Notes under the pieces: model-generated
The model's input: the letters and a program-made list of their open reading frames with translations, nothing else
The model's database searches: none
What the model was told of the DNA's origin: nothing
DNA from: Dipteris shenzhenensis
Taxonomy: Eukaryota > Polypodiophyta > Polypodiopsida > Gleicheniales
DNA: 64,000 bases
Strand: one strand, 5' to 3'
NCBI GenBank assembly: GCA_047967505.1
Contig: CM106539.1
Position numbers and translations under genes: made by a program
Part shown: positions 34,826-46,599 of the stretch, piece after piece
How the letters are laid out: every line of letters starts with the position of its first letter
How positions within the stretch are numbered: the first letter of the stretch is position 1

Positions 34826-35850
34826 AAAATTGATATAAGAGCACACCAATTGGAAGCATTGTGATTTCTTCAGGTCATATATTCGAGGAAGAGTTGGTCT
34901 ATAATGGTTCGATGTGAAAAGCTCATTGTCAACATTTCATGTAGTGTTTCTGGCAAAAGAAGTTCATATGCAGTTGTCCATTGAAATTAATGCTCGAGTC
35001 TTTTGGGACTGTCTCTTCACTCTAATGGTAATATTTTTTATGCAGGAAGTTGTGCTTGGTTTATCTTATCTTATTTGTAGAGAATGAGATTGTTTGTAGC
35101 ATGCTGCAGGTACCTTTTTCCAATCTAGAGAGCAACACATTTTTTGTGCATAGTTGTTGAGGTTATTGTTTATGATCTCCATGTTTGTGGTGTCTCTATT
35201 TTGGCATCATTTTAATTATTCGACTTCGGTCTGAGCATTGTAAGACAAAACTATACATCTAAGGTGTCAACAGTACAACACAGGGACTAGTGACTTGTGA
35301 GCTTCTACATAAGTTTATGAACATGAAGATAAGATTTTTTCAAAGATTACTGGTCACAAGATAAATTGAAGTCAAATTATTATGCATTGGAAGTATAAGA
35401 AACCAATAAGTAACAACCAAAAGAAGAGAAAGAATGCACTGGATATTCTCACAGAAGCTTGTGCACTGCACTTTGTTTGGAAGATGCACGTGTGTACAAG
35501 ATTTGGTTTTGTCAACTTGTCCAATTGGGGATTGTGTTCCTCATTATGCCTTGTCTTAGTAATCTGCTTCATGAGCAGGCATATTTATTTTGTCAAATTT
35601 TCTTTAATCTTTCTTGATCTAGATTAAGGAGAGGATTGTTGGTAAATGATATTCATAGGTGTGAAAAGTCTCTTATATGAATGCTCCAATGGCATGGCAA
35701 TTTGTATGGGTCAATGCACAATTAATTGTAGCCAATCACAAAAATATTTTAGGGAGCAATTTGGGGGCCGCAATGTGATGCGCTGGTGGGAGATATTTCG
35801 AATTTTGTTGCGACTCACATTCTCACCAATAAAATTTCTAACATAATGAT
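34157..35850 (+). mobile_element. Coding-free copia-type LTR element (non-autonomous or deleted)
   Basis: The putative 5' LTR (34157-34825) is followed by ATTGATATAAGAGCA (34829-34843), a worn tRNA-Met primer site. About 790 bp of internal sequence has no pol motif and ends in AAGGAGAGGAT (35625-35635). Then comes TGTTGGTAAATG at 35637, the usual copia 3'-LTR junction. The first 60-70 bases of the two LTRs match (AAAAGTCTCTTATATGAATG(G/C)TCCAATGGCATG). A TATA box CTATAAATATATG lies at about 34422-34434 inside the 5' LTR. The 3' LTR diverges or is truncated after about 35705. Confidence 0.5.
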
Positions 35851-35976
35851 TGCCTTATTGATGTAATTTTAGAACACTGCAAAGCTCAACACATGTCACT
35901 ACACGAGCAATTTTCCCCTCCTTCGCACAGTCCTTTTGCTACATCTTTGTGCATCAAACTATCCACAGTCCGTCAT

Positions 35977-36025
35977 GTCATCTACACGCAGCTCGCCACT
36001 GTCATCTACCCGCAGCTCACCACTT
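35977..36025. repeat. 24-bp tandem duplication
   Basis: GTCATCTAC(A/C)CGCAGCTC(G/A)CCACT occurs at 35977-36000 and 36001-36024. A third partial copy (GTCATCTATGC) follows. Confidence 0.85.
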
Positions 36026-36089
36026 GTCATCTATGCATATATTTTTTACTCTAATCTGGATTCATGACCATCATGCTAATGTTGCCTTA

Positions 36090-37003
36090 GTGCAACCACC
36101 GTGCTAGTTCTTGGAGGTGGCTGTAGCTACTCCTAATTAAGCCAAAGAAAATGTATTTCTCTTAATTGTTAGAGTCACACAATTGTTCATATATTTCACA
36201 TCGTGGGGTCCCCTTTATTCTTAGCATGCCATCAGGCAGGTTTAAAACCAGCCCAGTGGTTGGAACAACATGTTGTTATAGTGTAATGAGAGTGCAATTA
36301 ATAGTCTAAAACATGAGGTTAAAAGTTAATCCTTTTAATGAACAACCATCGGTTTTGTTCTATTTTAGTACAGGTTGCACTTAATCCTAAACCAAGGAAA
36401 ATGTATTTCCTTGCAATCACTGTGCTGGTTCTTGGAACTATTTTAGTGCTACTAGCAGTGAATCATAAACCAAGGAAAATGTATTTTCTTGTGTAACTAC
36501 CATGTTGGTTCTATTTTAGTACGGGTTGCAAGGAAAATGTATTTCCTTGCGACCATAGAGTTGGTTCTTGGAACTATTTTGATGTTGCATAGAGCTCACT
36601 TGAAGTCAATCTTAAAACCAAGAAAATTGCACCAAGTGCTTGAGCAATGACTGCAACCAGCAACAATGGGTATGATAATAGTATTATTTATATTAAAGTT
36701 CTAAAAGAGGTTAATGCCATGGATGGTGACACCTCCATGCAATCATAGACTCTCCATAGACTACTGCTAAATAGTGTGCATGGGTTGCCACCTCTTGTGT
36801 CAGACTAGACATCAAACCAAGAGATAGTTGCCATACATGATCCATGTGTAATAGCTACCACATTCTAGAAAATTGTTGCAATAATACACTTGAACTCCAT
36901 GTCAAATGGGCATGCGTTGGGTGCAAGGGTCCTAATACCGAGCCAATACCCACCCCATAGCCATGTGAATCTATCTCTCCCCCTCAAAAGTTCTCGAGAG
37001 GGA

Positions 37004-37037
<34 letters not shown>

Positions 37038-38140
37038 CTTTGTGTCCACCAACCGAGCACTAGCCCTTCACCCATTAACCATTGCCCACACAAAACACAA
37101 ACAAGGGGCTACACAAAGGAATTTAGCCCATCCCCAACAAAAAAAAATTAATTTGTTGAGGGACAAAACACATAAGAATTTGTTAACAACAGGGTACATT
37201 GATGAAGAAAAAAACGTATTGTTTGACAAGAAGCTAGAAGAGACACACTATGTCAAAGAAAGGGATAAATTTGAATATCACCCTATGAGTATAACAACTT
37301 AGCCATTACTGAGTGCAAAAGTTGAACAAAGAGATTACATCCAATGATAGTCGAGCAAAAATTGAACAAAAGAGATTGCATCTACATCCAAAGACTGTTT
37401 ATAAAAACTAAAAACTTGGCAATTGATGAGATCCACATGCCATATATGTCGATATGGCCTGTGCCCCTAAAGGGGATCCCTCAAGGGCCATATCAACAAT
37501 TGCATTTCTTAATTGTATTTTTCTAAATGTATATCCTCACACCACCAAGCTGGTTCTTGGAGCTATTTCAGTTCTAAACCAAGGAAAATATAGGTCCTAT
37601 TTTTTAGCTATTTTAAGCCTATTTAGTCCTTATGCAACTATTGCACTTGTCAACTATAATAAATCTTAAACTAGGGCAAAATTATGTCATTTGTGCTTCT
37701 TTACATCTCTATAGGACCATTTTCACTACCGGAGGAGCAATAACAACAATTGGTATTTCCTTGCAACCAACATCTTAGTACTTGGAGCTCTTTTAGTGCT
37801 TCTTTGAGTTAATCCTAAACCAAGGAAAATGAAGTTTTCTTGTGTGAAAATTGCTTGTGCAAAGACCGCACTAGTTGTAGTAAATCCTAGATGAGGGCAA
37901 AAGTATCCCATTTGTGCTTCTTTGAAACCATTTTCACTACTGAAGTAAGAATACTTTTTGTAGAAATCATAAACAAGCGCAATTTGTGCTTCTTTAAGAC
38001 CACTTGTGATGACTACCTTGAAGTAATAGTAACAATAGTTTTTGTGATAATAGTATTATATTAAAGTTGAAACAAAACAGATTACATCTAGAGTAAAATT
38101 TGAACAAAAGAGATTATATCTAAAGCGGAACTTGTTAGCA
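36090..38140. repeat. Degenerate array of about 90-130-bp units with palindromic core
   Basis: The phrases AAACCAAGGAAAATGTATTT(C)CTTG, GTGCTGGTTCTTGGA(A/G)CTATTTTAGTGCT and AGTGAATC(A/T)TAAACC recur. They occur at about 36140, 36390, 36470, 36530, 37550, 37760 and 37820. A second set (GAACAAAAGAGATT..ATCTA, GATAATAGTATTAT.TATTAAAGTT) recurs at 36674, 37350, 38050 and 38100. Two copies contain the exact palindrome CAAGGAAAATGTATTTCCTTG. The spacing is irregular, so this is an old satellite-like or segmentally duplicated block. A GA microsatellite interrupts it at 37006-37037. Confidence 0.65.
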
Positions 38141-38168
38141 CTTCTTATGTCTTTGTGGCAGTCCTTAT

Positions 38169-38394
38169 TGAGGAACCATCTCAACATCATACGTTCAATA
38201 TGTGCATAGCACTAACACATAGAGTGCTAAAAAGGAAGGGGTTTAAAACCCTAACCCTAACCCTAAAGGGATTTGTATATATTGATCATTTTTAACTAAA
38301 TCTAGTGTACATTTAGTCATTTGTGGTGTGCTCTGAAGCTGTGCTCTCCCTGCTCATCTCCACTCTTCTCCTCTCTTATCTCCATATTTATTCA
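38169..38394 (+). repeat. Copia LTR with telomere-like repeats (226 bp)
   Basis: It begins TGAGGAACCATCTCAACATCAT and ends TATTTATTCA, followed directly by a primer site. It matches the inverted LTR at 62108-62340 throughout. The shared inner block is AACCCTAACCCTAACCCTAAAGGG (38249-38272), then TTTGTATATATT and AACTAAATCTAGTGTACA.TTAGTCATTTGTGGTGTGC. No coding part of the element follows. Confidence 0.8.
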
Positions 38395-38543
38395 TGGTAT
38401 GAGAGATCCGTTGCCTTTTGATGAGGTATTGTGATCCTAGTGCAAGAGAGATTGATAGAGAGATTGAGTGAGCAAGGTTTCATTCCGTTGATGAAAGAGA
38501 TTTCTCCATCCATTAATTCCTCTCATTGAGTGAAAGGTTTACC

Positions 38544-38546
<3 letters not shown>
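38395..38546 (+). other. Primer-binding site and leader remnant of the copia LTR element
   Basis: TGGTATGAGAGATCCG abuts the LTR end and corresponds to the tRNA-Met primer site (TGGTATCAGAGC) with one substitution in its core. About 150 bases of leader follow, up to a GA microsatellite at 38547-38579. Confidence 0.7.

Positions 38547-38579
<33 letters not shown>
38547..38579. repeat. GA microsatellite
   Basis: Uninterrupted (GA)n that gives spurious Arg-Glu or Ser-Leu frames. Confidence 0.95.
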
Positions 38580-38580
<1 letters not shown>

Positions 38581-41273
38581 AGGGGTTTTGGTTTGGTAAA
38601 CTTTCATTTTTATTACTGCTTTGCATTGGGAGTTTTTTTCCCGTTCCACTGCTTGCATTTGTTGGCCCTCGTGCCACTGAGGTTTGCCTTTGTAGGTACA
38701 ATCAAGCATTCAGTTGAGTTTATGCCTTCTTGAGTCAAGCTATGGATGAATCCTTACTTGATTTTCATCATTACTATCTAGTGGTTCATTAAATGCAGTG
38801 AACTGCAGCTCAAATAAGTACAACTGGCACCTGCCTAGTTCAGAGTCAATGCTATTTTTTTCCCATGCCACCAATTTCAATTCGTCTATTATATCAATAC
38901 TAGTAATGGTAGGTTTTTGTACTTCAATCATGTGACTTTGGTAAAAAATGCATATTCTTTATTTTGATCTATTTGAAAATGTTAGTTTACACATGATAAA
39001 GAAGACTATTGTGCATACCATACCAAACTTGATTTTTCAATATAAATAGATAACCCTTGCAAGTCTTCAAGTATTCTTCCATAATGTATGTTATGAGTTT
39101 GCCTATTAAACCTAGATACCAATCATTTGGTGTGTGAGTGGAAGTAACATCATATACATTTATTTACTTATTTACCTATCAATAGAAAGCACATCAAGTA
39201 AGCATTATATATGATAAACATTGTAGAAAGAAAAAGATCGTGATGTAATCATGTGTGTCACGTTGCCACAATGAATGATGTGGTTTAATGCAATATAAGC
39301 CATGTGACATGAGGTTATGTAGAATTTTGTACTAGCTCAATAAACATTGCATGTGTATCACACTTGAATTACAACAAAAACTAGGTGAAATGTATTTGTG
39401 TCCCTTATCTCAACAGTTTCTCCAACAAATCACATGAATAACTCCAACATATGCCATGTGATGCTAGTTTATGGCTAGCCTTGTAGCTACATATATTGTA
39501 GCCCCCATTCATTAGCATATGTAGGAGATGATACATTCCATATAATGAAACCCTATATTTACTTATTTAGTAGCTCATAACAAAACACACTGGTAACTTA
39601 AGATCAACAAAATTGCTAACATATAATACTATTGTAGATGAAGTGAGAAATATTGAGCGAAAATGAGAACTAAATGGATATTTCTTTCCATCCCATTAGG
39701 CTACCTATCATAAGTCCCAAAATAGACTAAAAATTCGAAAATGTTTTATTTTACTCACTCTAAAAAGTGAGATTAAAATTTGCACATTTTCCATTGAACC
39801 ATGGAATGCACATGGGAAAAGTTAAATGGTCTCAAATTTTTATACAATATCATATCAACATTCAGAATCAAATACCCATTCTTTAAAAATGATCTCAATT
39901 TTTATTATACCATCATATCTAAATGAAAGAAGCAAATACAACATTCTTTAAAGTATACCCTTTTTATATTTGACTCTAAAAATTCATACAAAAGGTCTTT
40001 AAAATTATCATATATTGCATCTTCATCTTGTATCCACCACCCCTACCTTTCCTCACTATGAACATCATGATCACTAGGAGATGAAGCTAGTGATCCATCC
40101 TCCTCGACACTATCGACGAACACATTGTCATCATCCCTATGTAATCCTAATACTTCTTGTGATTGTCCTTGAGTAAATCCAGAACATGGTCCATCATCAT
40201 CAATGCAATTCTTTGAGGGAAGCTTCTACTTGATGATGTCAATTGTGGCCTTGCAAAATGTCCAGAATTGGCTAGTTGAAAATCATGAACAAGATTGTCA
40301 ACATCATCAAGAACATGCACAATTACATGAGGTTTATTTTTCATTCATTTTTTCTTACCCTTGCCATCAAAAGTATTTGCCGCCATTTTAAAGGTGTACT
40401 TTCCTTTGTAGGTTTCATGACTATTGGTTCTAAACCAATGCATTTATCATACCACCTAGTTGTGCAAGAAGAGAAATTGTTGCATTTCCAACTAGAATTC
40501 CATTCATTGAACCTCCAAATTGTTATGCAATTGGAAGCCTATGAGGAAGACAATTTCTGTTTATGTTCCATGAGCATGTTAAGATACCTCCCCTCAATAG
40601 ATATATGACACAAATTGATGTTATTATCAAGTTATGTTGTGGCATAAGCTATGACATCACTCAATAACAACACCGATTTGATGAGAATGTTGTTATTTGA
40701 GTTGTGTGATAAGTTTTGCCGCAACTCAATGCTATTATCCAGTTTTGTCATGAGTATTTTTAAAATGGAAAAATGTTTTCACTTTTTTTTGAAATGAATG
40801 AATAAATAAATAAACATATGATGCAATCTCTTGTTATCAAGTTGTGTCATAACAAAAATCTTTCACATTCATTTTCTTTTAAATAAATTTCTGCTACCAC
40901 GAGCGATGATGGAATCCTAAGGCTAAAAGATTTGCAAATTCTAAAGGAAAACCTCAAAATTTTGAAACCTCTTTTCTTTGAACATTCAACGGGTAACTTA
41001 TAAGAGAGCATTCCCATGGTAGTGATTCTAGCATTCCTCAATTTTCTATTGCCTTAATGCGTACTTTCCAACCTTCTTGCCATGGTTTCGAAATGTTGCT
41101 GCTAAATCTCTAGAAATTCGTGAAATAGAAAACGCATGATTGTCCTATCAGAACACGCCAGCCTACAGAATGAAACTCGACATCAGTCAATTTGCTCTCT
41201 GCCACGAAACCTTTCCAGCCCACTCTTATTCCCTGCACATGTCCCTGGCCGTCGAAAATCCTGTGTGACGAGG

Positions 41274-41335
41274 TGTGACCCAACTGACACATCCTCCCCG
41301 ACCAGAAATTCCCCAACATGTGTCAGTTGGTGTCA
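41274..41335. repeat. Inverted repeat, about 18-19-bp arms
   Basis: GTGTGACCCAACTGACACAT (41274-41293) pairs with ATGTGTCAGTTGGTGTCAC (41318-41336) with one or two mismatches or gaps, around a loop of about 24 bases. Confidence 0.7.
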
Positions 41336-43054
41336 CTTTCAAATATTTGTGTGGTGTTCATTCTTCCTTAACACCAACAGATAAGGCATCTTGAAAAGTT
41401 CAGATGTTAGACGTCTTCTTGGAGGACTCGCTGGCAGGCGACAGTATGAATTTGGGTGTGGCGGATGGCCCTCTTGAATTGGTTTGAAGCGTGCATAGGA
41501 TCTATGGACGGTCATCTTGTAGCTCAGGCTTCTATGCATGGGTCTTTCGAGAGGGTCATCCACCACATCCGAATCCACGTGCCCGTCTTTTCTAAGGGCT
41601 GTGCTCGTTGTCCTTGGTACCCTGCAAGAGATGGTGGTCCGAGACCTGCTATCCTACGTGCGCCTTATGAGGATTTGTCATTCGTCTTTCTTTTGGTACA
41701 TACGATTTTGATCGAGTTATTAGGTAGGATTCTTTGTAAGGGGTGAAATACGATGGAGTTGTTTCCTGCGGATGAATTGTCTCTTTTCCTTTTAACCTTT
41801 TCAGCCCGAGGATATGGGAGGTTGGCACGTTTGGATCACTACACCTGCCTTATACCCCAAAACACGTCTGTTCGTGAACGGCCATCTGACTTGAAATTTT
41901 ATCTATCAATGTTGGAGTTCCTCAACTTGGGACATTCGACTGTTCATCTGAGTTGAAATTTTATCAAAGTTGGTGCTCCTTAACTTGGGAGATTCTACTG
42001 TGGCACAGAAAGAATTTTGTCAAACATGGTAAACTAAAACATAGCTCTCAGAGTAGATCTTTGTAAACTAATAAAACTGATGTGCAATCATCATGAAATT
42101 GAGGACAAGGTGAAGGGAAGTGGAAATGTCATGTACCTCCACGAGAGGACTGTTTGCTTAGTCTGTGTACCAAGGCTTCTTGCCTTGACAATTAGTAGTT
42201 AGATTTTAAGGATCCAAGTCATCAGCTTGTTAGATTTTGGGGGTTCAAGCCATCAACTGTACCCTTCCCCTCTATATGTCACAACTACAGTGCATAGGTG
42301 TAATGATCGGCCAAAGTTGCAAAACATTTGACTCAAAATGTTTATCATTGTAACTTCACAACAAGAGTCAATGTGCTAGCATGAAGTGGTTGCTCTCTTT
42401 CTTTCAGCCGGTAATTTAGTTCTTGCTTTGCATCCATTCGACCCTCTTCCTCAGCTCTCGTTGTCCTTTACCTGGAACTCATGGTAGTATTTCAAATTCC
42501 TAGTCCACATTAATTTGCTCAGGTGAGCGTCTCACCTAGGACAGCATCTTGGAGTCCTTGCAGTAATGAACTTGAGTATGTATATATAGCTATGTTGTTT
42601 ATGGAGTTGGATTGCCTAGACAATGTGTGTCTCCGTGAAGGTGAGAGTGAATGACTTTCCTATGTGTATGGAGTTGGATTTTCTAGACAGAGTGTGTGCA
42701 CTGTGTGTGTGACTCCATGAAGGTGACACTAGCATAAGTTTTTGAGATGCAGTTCCTAGCATCTGGTTTTCTCTTATTTTAATCCATTAAATGAACTAGT
42801 TCGTTCTGCAAAATAATATACTCCCTTTTCTTTTACTTGAAAATGTATCCTTGCTCTAAGTATGGCGAATCTTGGCTCTTGCAATATTTTGCACGCTCCA
42901 TCAAATGCAGGCAAACACTCCCTGATGTGAGAAGCTTCGACGACTAGGTGGCTCTTGAATCAGTTGATAATTTCATTGTATAGGCACATGGCAGCTAGCC
43001 AGATCTTATTATCCTTACGGAATTCGTCATTATAAGGCTTATTTCCATTGCTTG

Positions 43055-43146
43055 ACTTCTATAGGTGTAAGGGGATTTCACAAGCAGTTTTTGTGGTCCC
43101 ACTTCTATAGGTGTAAGTGGATTTTGCATGCTGTTTTTGTGGTCCC
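43055..43146. repeat. 46-bp tandem duplication
   Basis: ACTTCTATAGGTGTAAG(G/T)GGATTT occurs at 43055 and 43101. Each copy ends in TTTTTGTGGTCCC. Confidence 0.9.
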
Positions 43147-43814
43147 AAAGTACTTTTAGAATCTAGACTAGTGTCTGCTATGTGGCTAACCCTTAACCCT
43201 TATAGGTGCCCTTGCTGCTTGTGCATCAATTGCTCTTCCCTTTTCTGCAGTTGAGATTTGCTCATTGCAATCTCTACAGGATCACATGGTCGGAGCAGGG
43301 GATGCATGCGACATGATAGCCTATTTGCATCAATGAGTTTTCCGCCTTTCTGTGTTTTTTTCCTATCCTTTGTGTGCTCTAAGAATCACATGGCATGAGC
43401 AGAGGTTGCATGTGACATGACAGCCAACCCTAGGGGCTGCCAAAAGGTAGCCAAGAAGACAGCGGTAGACTGCCATGCATGCAGCTACATGGAGGAGCAA
43501 GTGAAGGAGCCATGGGACTGCCTTAGGAGTAGCAAAGGATAGCACAAGGATTCAGGTAGACAGCAGCAGGACAGCCATGGAGAGGCTACTTGGGACAGCC
43601 ATGCAAGCCAACCAGCAGGAAAAAGCAGGCATCAGCCTCATGGAGTGACAGCAGCAGCAGCTTGGTTGGCACTGGGAACAAGTCTAGTTCCTCCTTGCCG
43701 GTCTGATCTTGGATTGCTTCGAGGACATGCACCTGCTTTCTAATGTAGCCCAAGACCCAACAGCATTTCCAAGGCCCTTAGGTGGTTGGTTGGGAGCTGG
43801 TTGAAAGATATGCC

Positions 43815-44743
43815 AGCAACTCAACTTGTAGCTCGCTGCCTGAGATCATTTTGATTAGGTACTACTACCTTGCCATTTCTTTTCAGCATACCATTCCTTA
43901 TGGCATATCTTGCATAAATTTGGCCTTTTCTCGTTGGCCTTTTCTCGATGCCAGGTCATCCTTTTCCTCGGGTTTTAACATACGAGCCTTAGGCCATAGG
44001 CTATGGACAAACTCGTCCACCTTTTGAGTTTCTTTAATCTCGGCCATTAGAGCACTCTCTAACACCGTGAAACTCATGTTATGCATAATGCGTGACAACG
44101 CATCGGCAACTTTATTATCCTTCCCTCTTCGATACCGAATCGTCAAATTAAACTCCTACATGAGTTCTGTCCACCTAGCTTGGCGGCCTCTCAAGTCAGG
44201 TTGTTTACAAAAATGTTTTAGAGTATCATGATTAACATCCACATAAAACTCTGATCCATACAAATAATGTCTCCATGTTTTCAAAGCATGGACGACAGCA
44301 TACAACTCTAATTCATGAGTTGGCCAATTTCGTTGAGAGGGAGAAAGCTTCTTGCTTTCAAAGGCTACTGGCCTTCCCTCTTGGAGGAGGACTGCTCCTA
44401 CCGCAATGCCACTTGCATCGGTTTCCAAGAACAACGGTTTCTGGGGATCAACTATTTTTAACATCGGTCCTGTGACCATAGCTTGTTTTATGGTGTTAAA
44501 ACTTTCCTGTTGATTCTATCCCCATATAAAAGGTACTTTATCTGAGGTCAGATCAGTCAATGGCGATACTATTTCGGAATATCCTTTGATAGGCCTTCGA
44601 TAAAATTGGACAAATCCCAAGAATGATCGCAAAGCGGTCAAACTCTGAGGGATTGGCCAAGTCAGTATCACAGCCACTTTCTTTGGATCCATTTCTACCC
44701 CCTCTAGAGTAATTATGAATCCTAAATATTCAAGTCTTACCAT
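43815..44743 (-). pseudogene. gypsy RT thumb, RNase H and integrase N-terminus
   Basis: The first frame reads 'EYLGFIITLEGVEMDPKKV...LRSFLGFVQFYRRPIKGYSEI', the RT connection region. 'PLFLETDASGIAVGAVLLQ' and 'HELELYAVVHALKTWRHYLYG' are the RNase H core (catalytic Asp in LETDAS). 'IRYRRGKDNKVADALSR' ends RNase H near 44090. 'NGMLKRNGKVVVPN' near 43870 is the start of the integrase HHCC region, after which homology ends. Frameshifts lie near 44500 and 44150. Confidence 0.85.
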
Positions 44744-44766
44744 ACATAGTATAGTTTTCTTTTTAT

Positions 44767-45545
44767 TTACATAAAGATATTTACATAAAGACTGGCTTTC
44801 CTCAAAGTACTGAACACTATTCTTAAGTGTTCGTGATGCTCAGTAAGACTTTTACTGAATACCAGAATATCGTCAATAAAATGTACTACAAACTTTCCGA
44901 TATACGGACGTAGTAAATCATTCATAAGCATGACGAATGTAGCTGGAGCATTGGTAAGTCCAAAGGGCATTACCAAAAACTCATAATGACCAAACCTGCT
45001 TCTAAAAGCGGTTTTATGCACATCCTCGGCTCTAATACGGATCTGATGGTAGCCACACTTAAGATCTATCTTGCTGAAAATTACGGCCCCATGTAATGCA
45101 TCTAGCAAATCATCGATCCGAGCCATCGGATACCTGTGCATAATAGTGATATTATTCAATGCCCTGTAATCTATACAGAGACGAAAAGTATCATCTTTCT
45201 TCTTTTTTAATATCATTGGCGAAGCAAAAGTTGAAAAACTGGGTTGAATCTGCCCCAGCTTGAGGTATTCTTCCAGTTGTCTTCGCACCTCAGATTCTTC
45301 TGTAAAGCTTAATCTATAGGGAGGTCTATTTACAGGTTCTGCCCCTGGGATAAGCTCAATTTTATGCTGAACATCTCGCTCTGGAGGTAACCCATAAGGT
45401 AACTCATCCCTAAAACAATCAGAGAACTTCTCCGATATCTCCTTAGCCAACTCGGCCATTTCCCCAGCTTGGGTAGTCTCAGTGCTAGCCGATGTATCAT
45501 CAATCGACTCTACCGATGCTATATACAGACACAGAAACTCTTTAT
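44767..45545 (-). pseudogene. gypsy (Ty3) reverse transcriptase
   Basis: A 230-residue frame (45459-44767) has '[28 protein letters not shown]', '[14 protein letters not shown]', '[15 protein letters not shown]', '[12 protein letters not shown]' and the active-site box '[11 protein letters not shown]' (catalytic Asp pair kept, Tyr to Phe). The frame reads upstream as '[17 protein letters not shown]' to the copia junction, so the spacer before RT is present while protease and gag are absent. RT would copy element RNA into DNA. It is among the best-kept ORFs in the window. Confidence 0.9.
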
Positions 45546-46560
45546 GCGTCTAGCCGCATCCAAATGCGGTTTTTTGGAGCCTACATAAACTGACTTACCA
45601 ACCCAATAGCATAGCTCAAATCTGGCGTGGTAATAGTCACATAAATCAAACTTCTTACTATGCGTCTATACATAGTAGGGTCTTCCAGAAGCTCACCTGC
45701 ATCTGCGCTCAACCTCACATTCTGCTCTAAAGGAACTGAAATAGGCTTATAGCTTGTCATCCCATATTTGGACAGCATGTCCAATCCATACTGCCTTTGC
45801 AAGAGCCATATCCCACTTGTGGATCTAATCACCTCAATGCCCAAGAAGTAACGTAGCTCTCCCAAATCCTTCAACTCAAACTTCTGCTTCAATAGCATTT
45901 TCACATGAAGGATATCTTCATCACTATCACCTGTGCTGATCAAATCATCAACATAAATGACAAGCAGCATAATGCCTTTCTCTATTTTTCTCACATAAAG
46001 TGAGAAATCTGCCTTGGAAATCTAAAAGCCAATAGTGACAAGATACTGTCCTATCTTGTCAGACCATGCTTTGGGTGCTTGCTTCAAGCCATACAAGGCT
46101 TTCTTCAACCTACAAACAAACTCAGAATGAACAGCATGAACATAACTGGTGGCTGCTCCATATAGACCTCTTCTTGCAAATCACCATGCAAGAAAGCATT
46201 CTTTACATCCATCTAATGTAAAGACCATCCCTTTAATGCAGCCATAGCAATCACTGCTCTTACGGTTGCCATCCTTGCAACCAGACTGAATGTTTCTTCA
46301 TAATCAATGCCATATGTCTGTGCATACCCCTTGACAACTAATCTTGCTTTGTATCTATTCACGGGACCATCTGCATTGTGCTTCACCTTATAAACCCACT
46401 TGCAACCAATTGCATTCTTGTCTTTAGGCAAAGGCACCAATTCCCATGTAGCATTTGCTTCCAAGGCATCCATTTCTTCATCCATGGCTTTCTCCCATTT
46501 TTCTTTGCCCATGGCTTGCTCAAAAGAAGTGGGTTCTGGTTCATGTATCACTTTGACCAT
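45545..46560 (-). pseudogene. copia reverse transcriptase, 3'-truncated
   Basis: The first frame (46560-46213) reads 'EPTSFEQAMGKEKWEKAMDEEMDALEANATWELVPLP' and 'GCKWVYKVKHNADG..NRYKARLVVKGYAQ'. 'MDVKNAFLHGDLQEEVYMEQPP' follows after a stop near 46210. The last frame (45994-45581) has the active-site box 'VIYVDDLI' (about 45955), 'LKDLGELRYFLGIEV' and 'YAIGLVSQFM'. It ends '[11 protein letters not shown]' near 45550, exactly where gypsy sequence starts. RNase H is missing. Confidence 0.9.
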
Positions 46561-46599
46561 ATAGACATAGTGAATGGTTGTAAATCCATCATAGCTGCA

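Larger units (their letters stand above)
38580..43810. other. Unassigned DNA with small tandem duplications
   Basis: There is no recognisable gene. 41130-41720 is more GC- and CpG-rich and contains a 96-residue plus-strand frame (41456-41746) without a known domain. Local duplications: a 62-bp period at 41883-42000 (CATCTGA(C/G)TTGAAATTTTATC), GGAGTTGGATT..CTAGACA at 42603 and 42669, and 46 bp at 43055-43146. A roughly 104-bp period (CACATGG...GAGCAG.GG.TGCATG.GACATGA.AGCC) lies at 43283 and 43388. Confidence 0.5.

Noticed and set aside
36090-38140. CRISPR-like or regularly spaced array
   Set aside because: Spacing is irregular, units are diverged, and the context is a plant nuclear genome.
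38249-38272. Interstitial telomere scar
   Set aside because: The same repeats lie at the same place in the sister LTR at 62108-62340, so they belong to the transposon.
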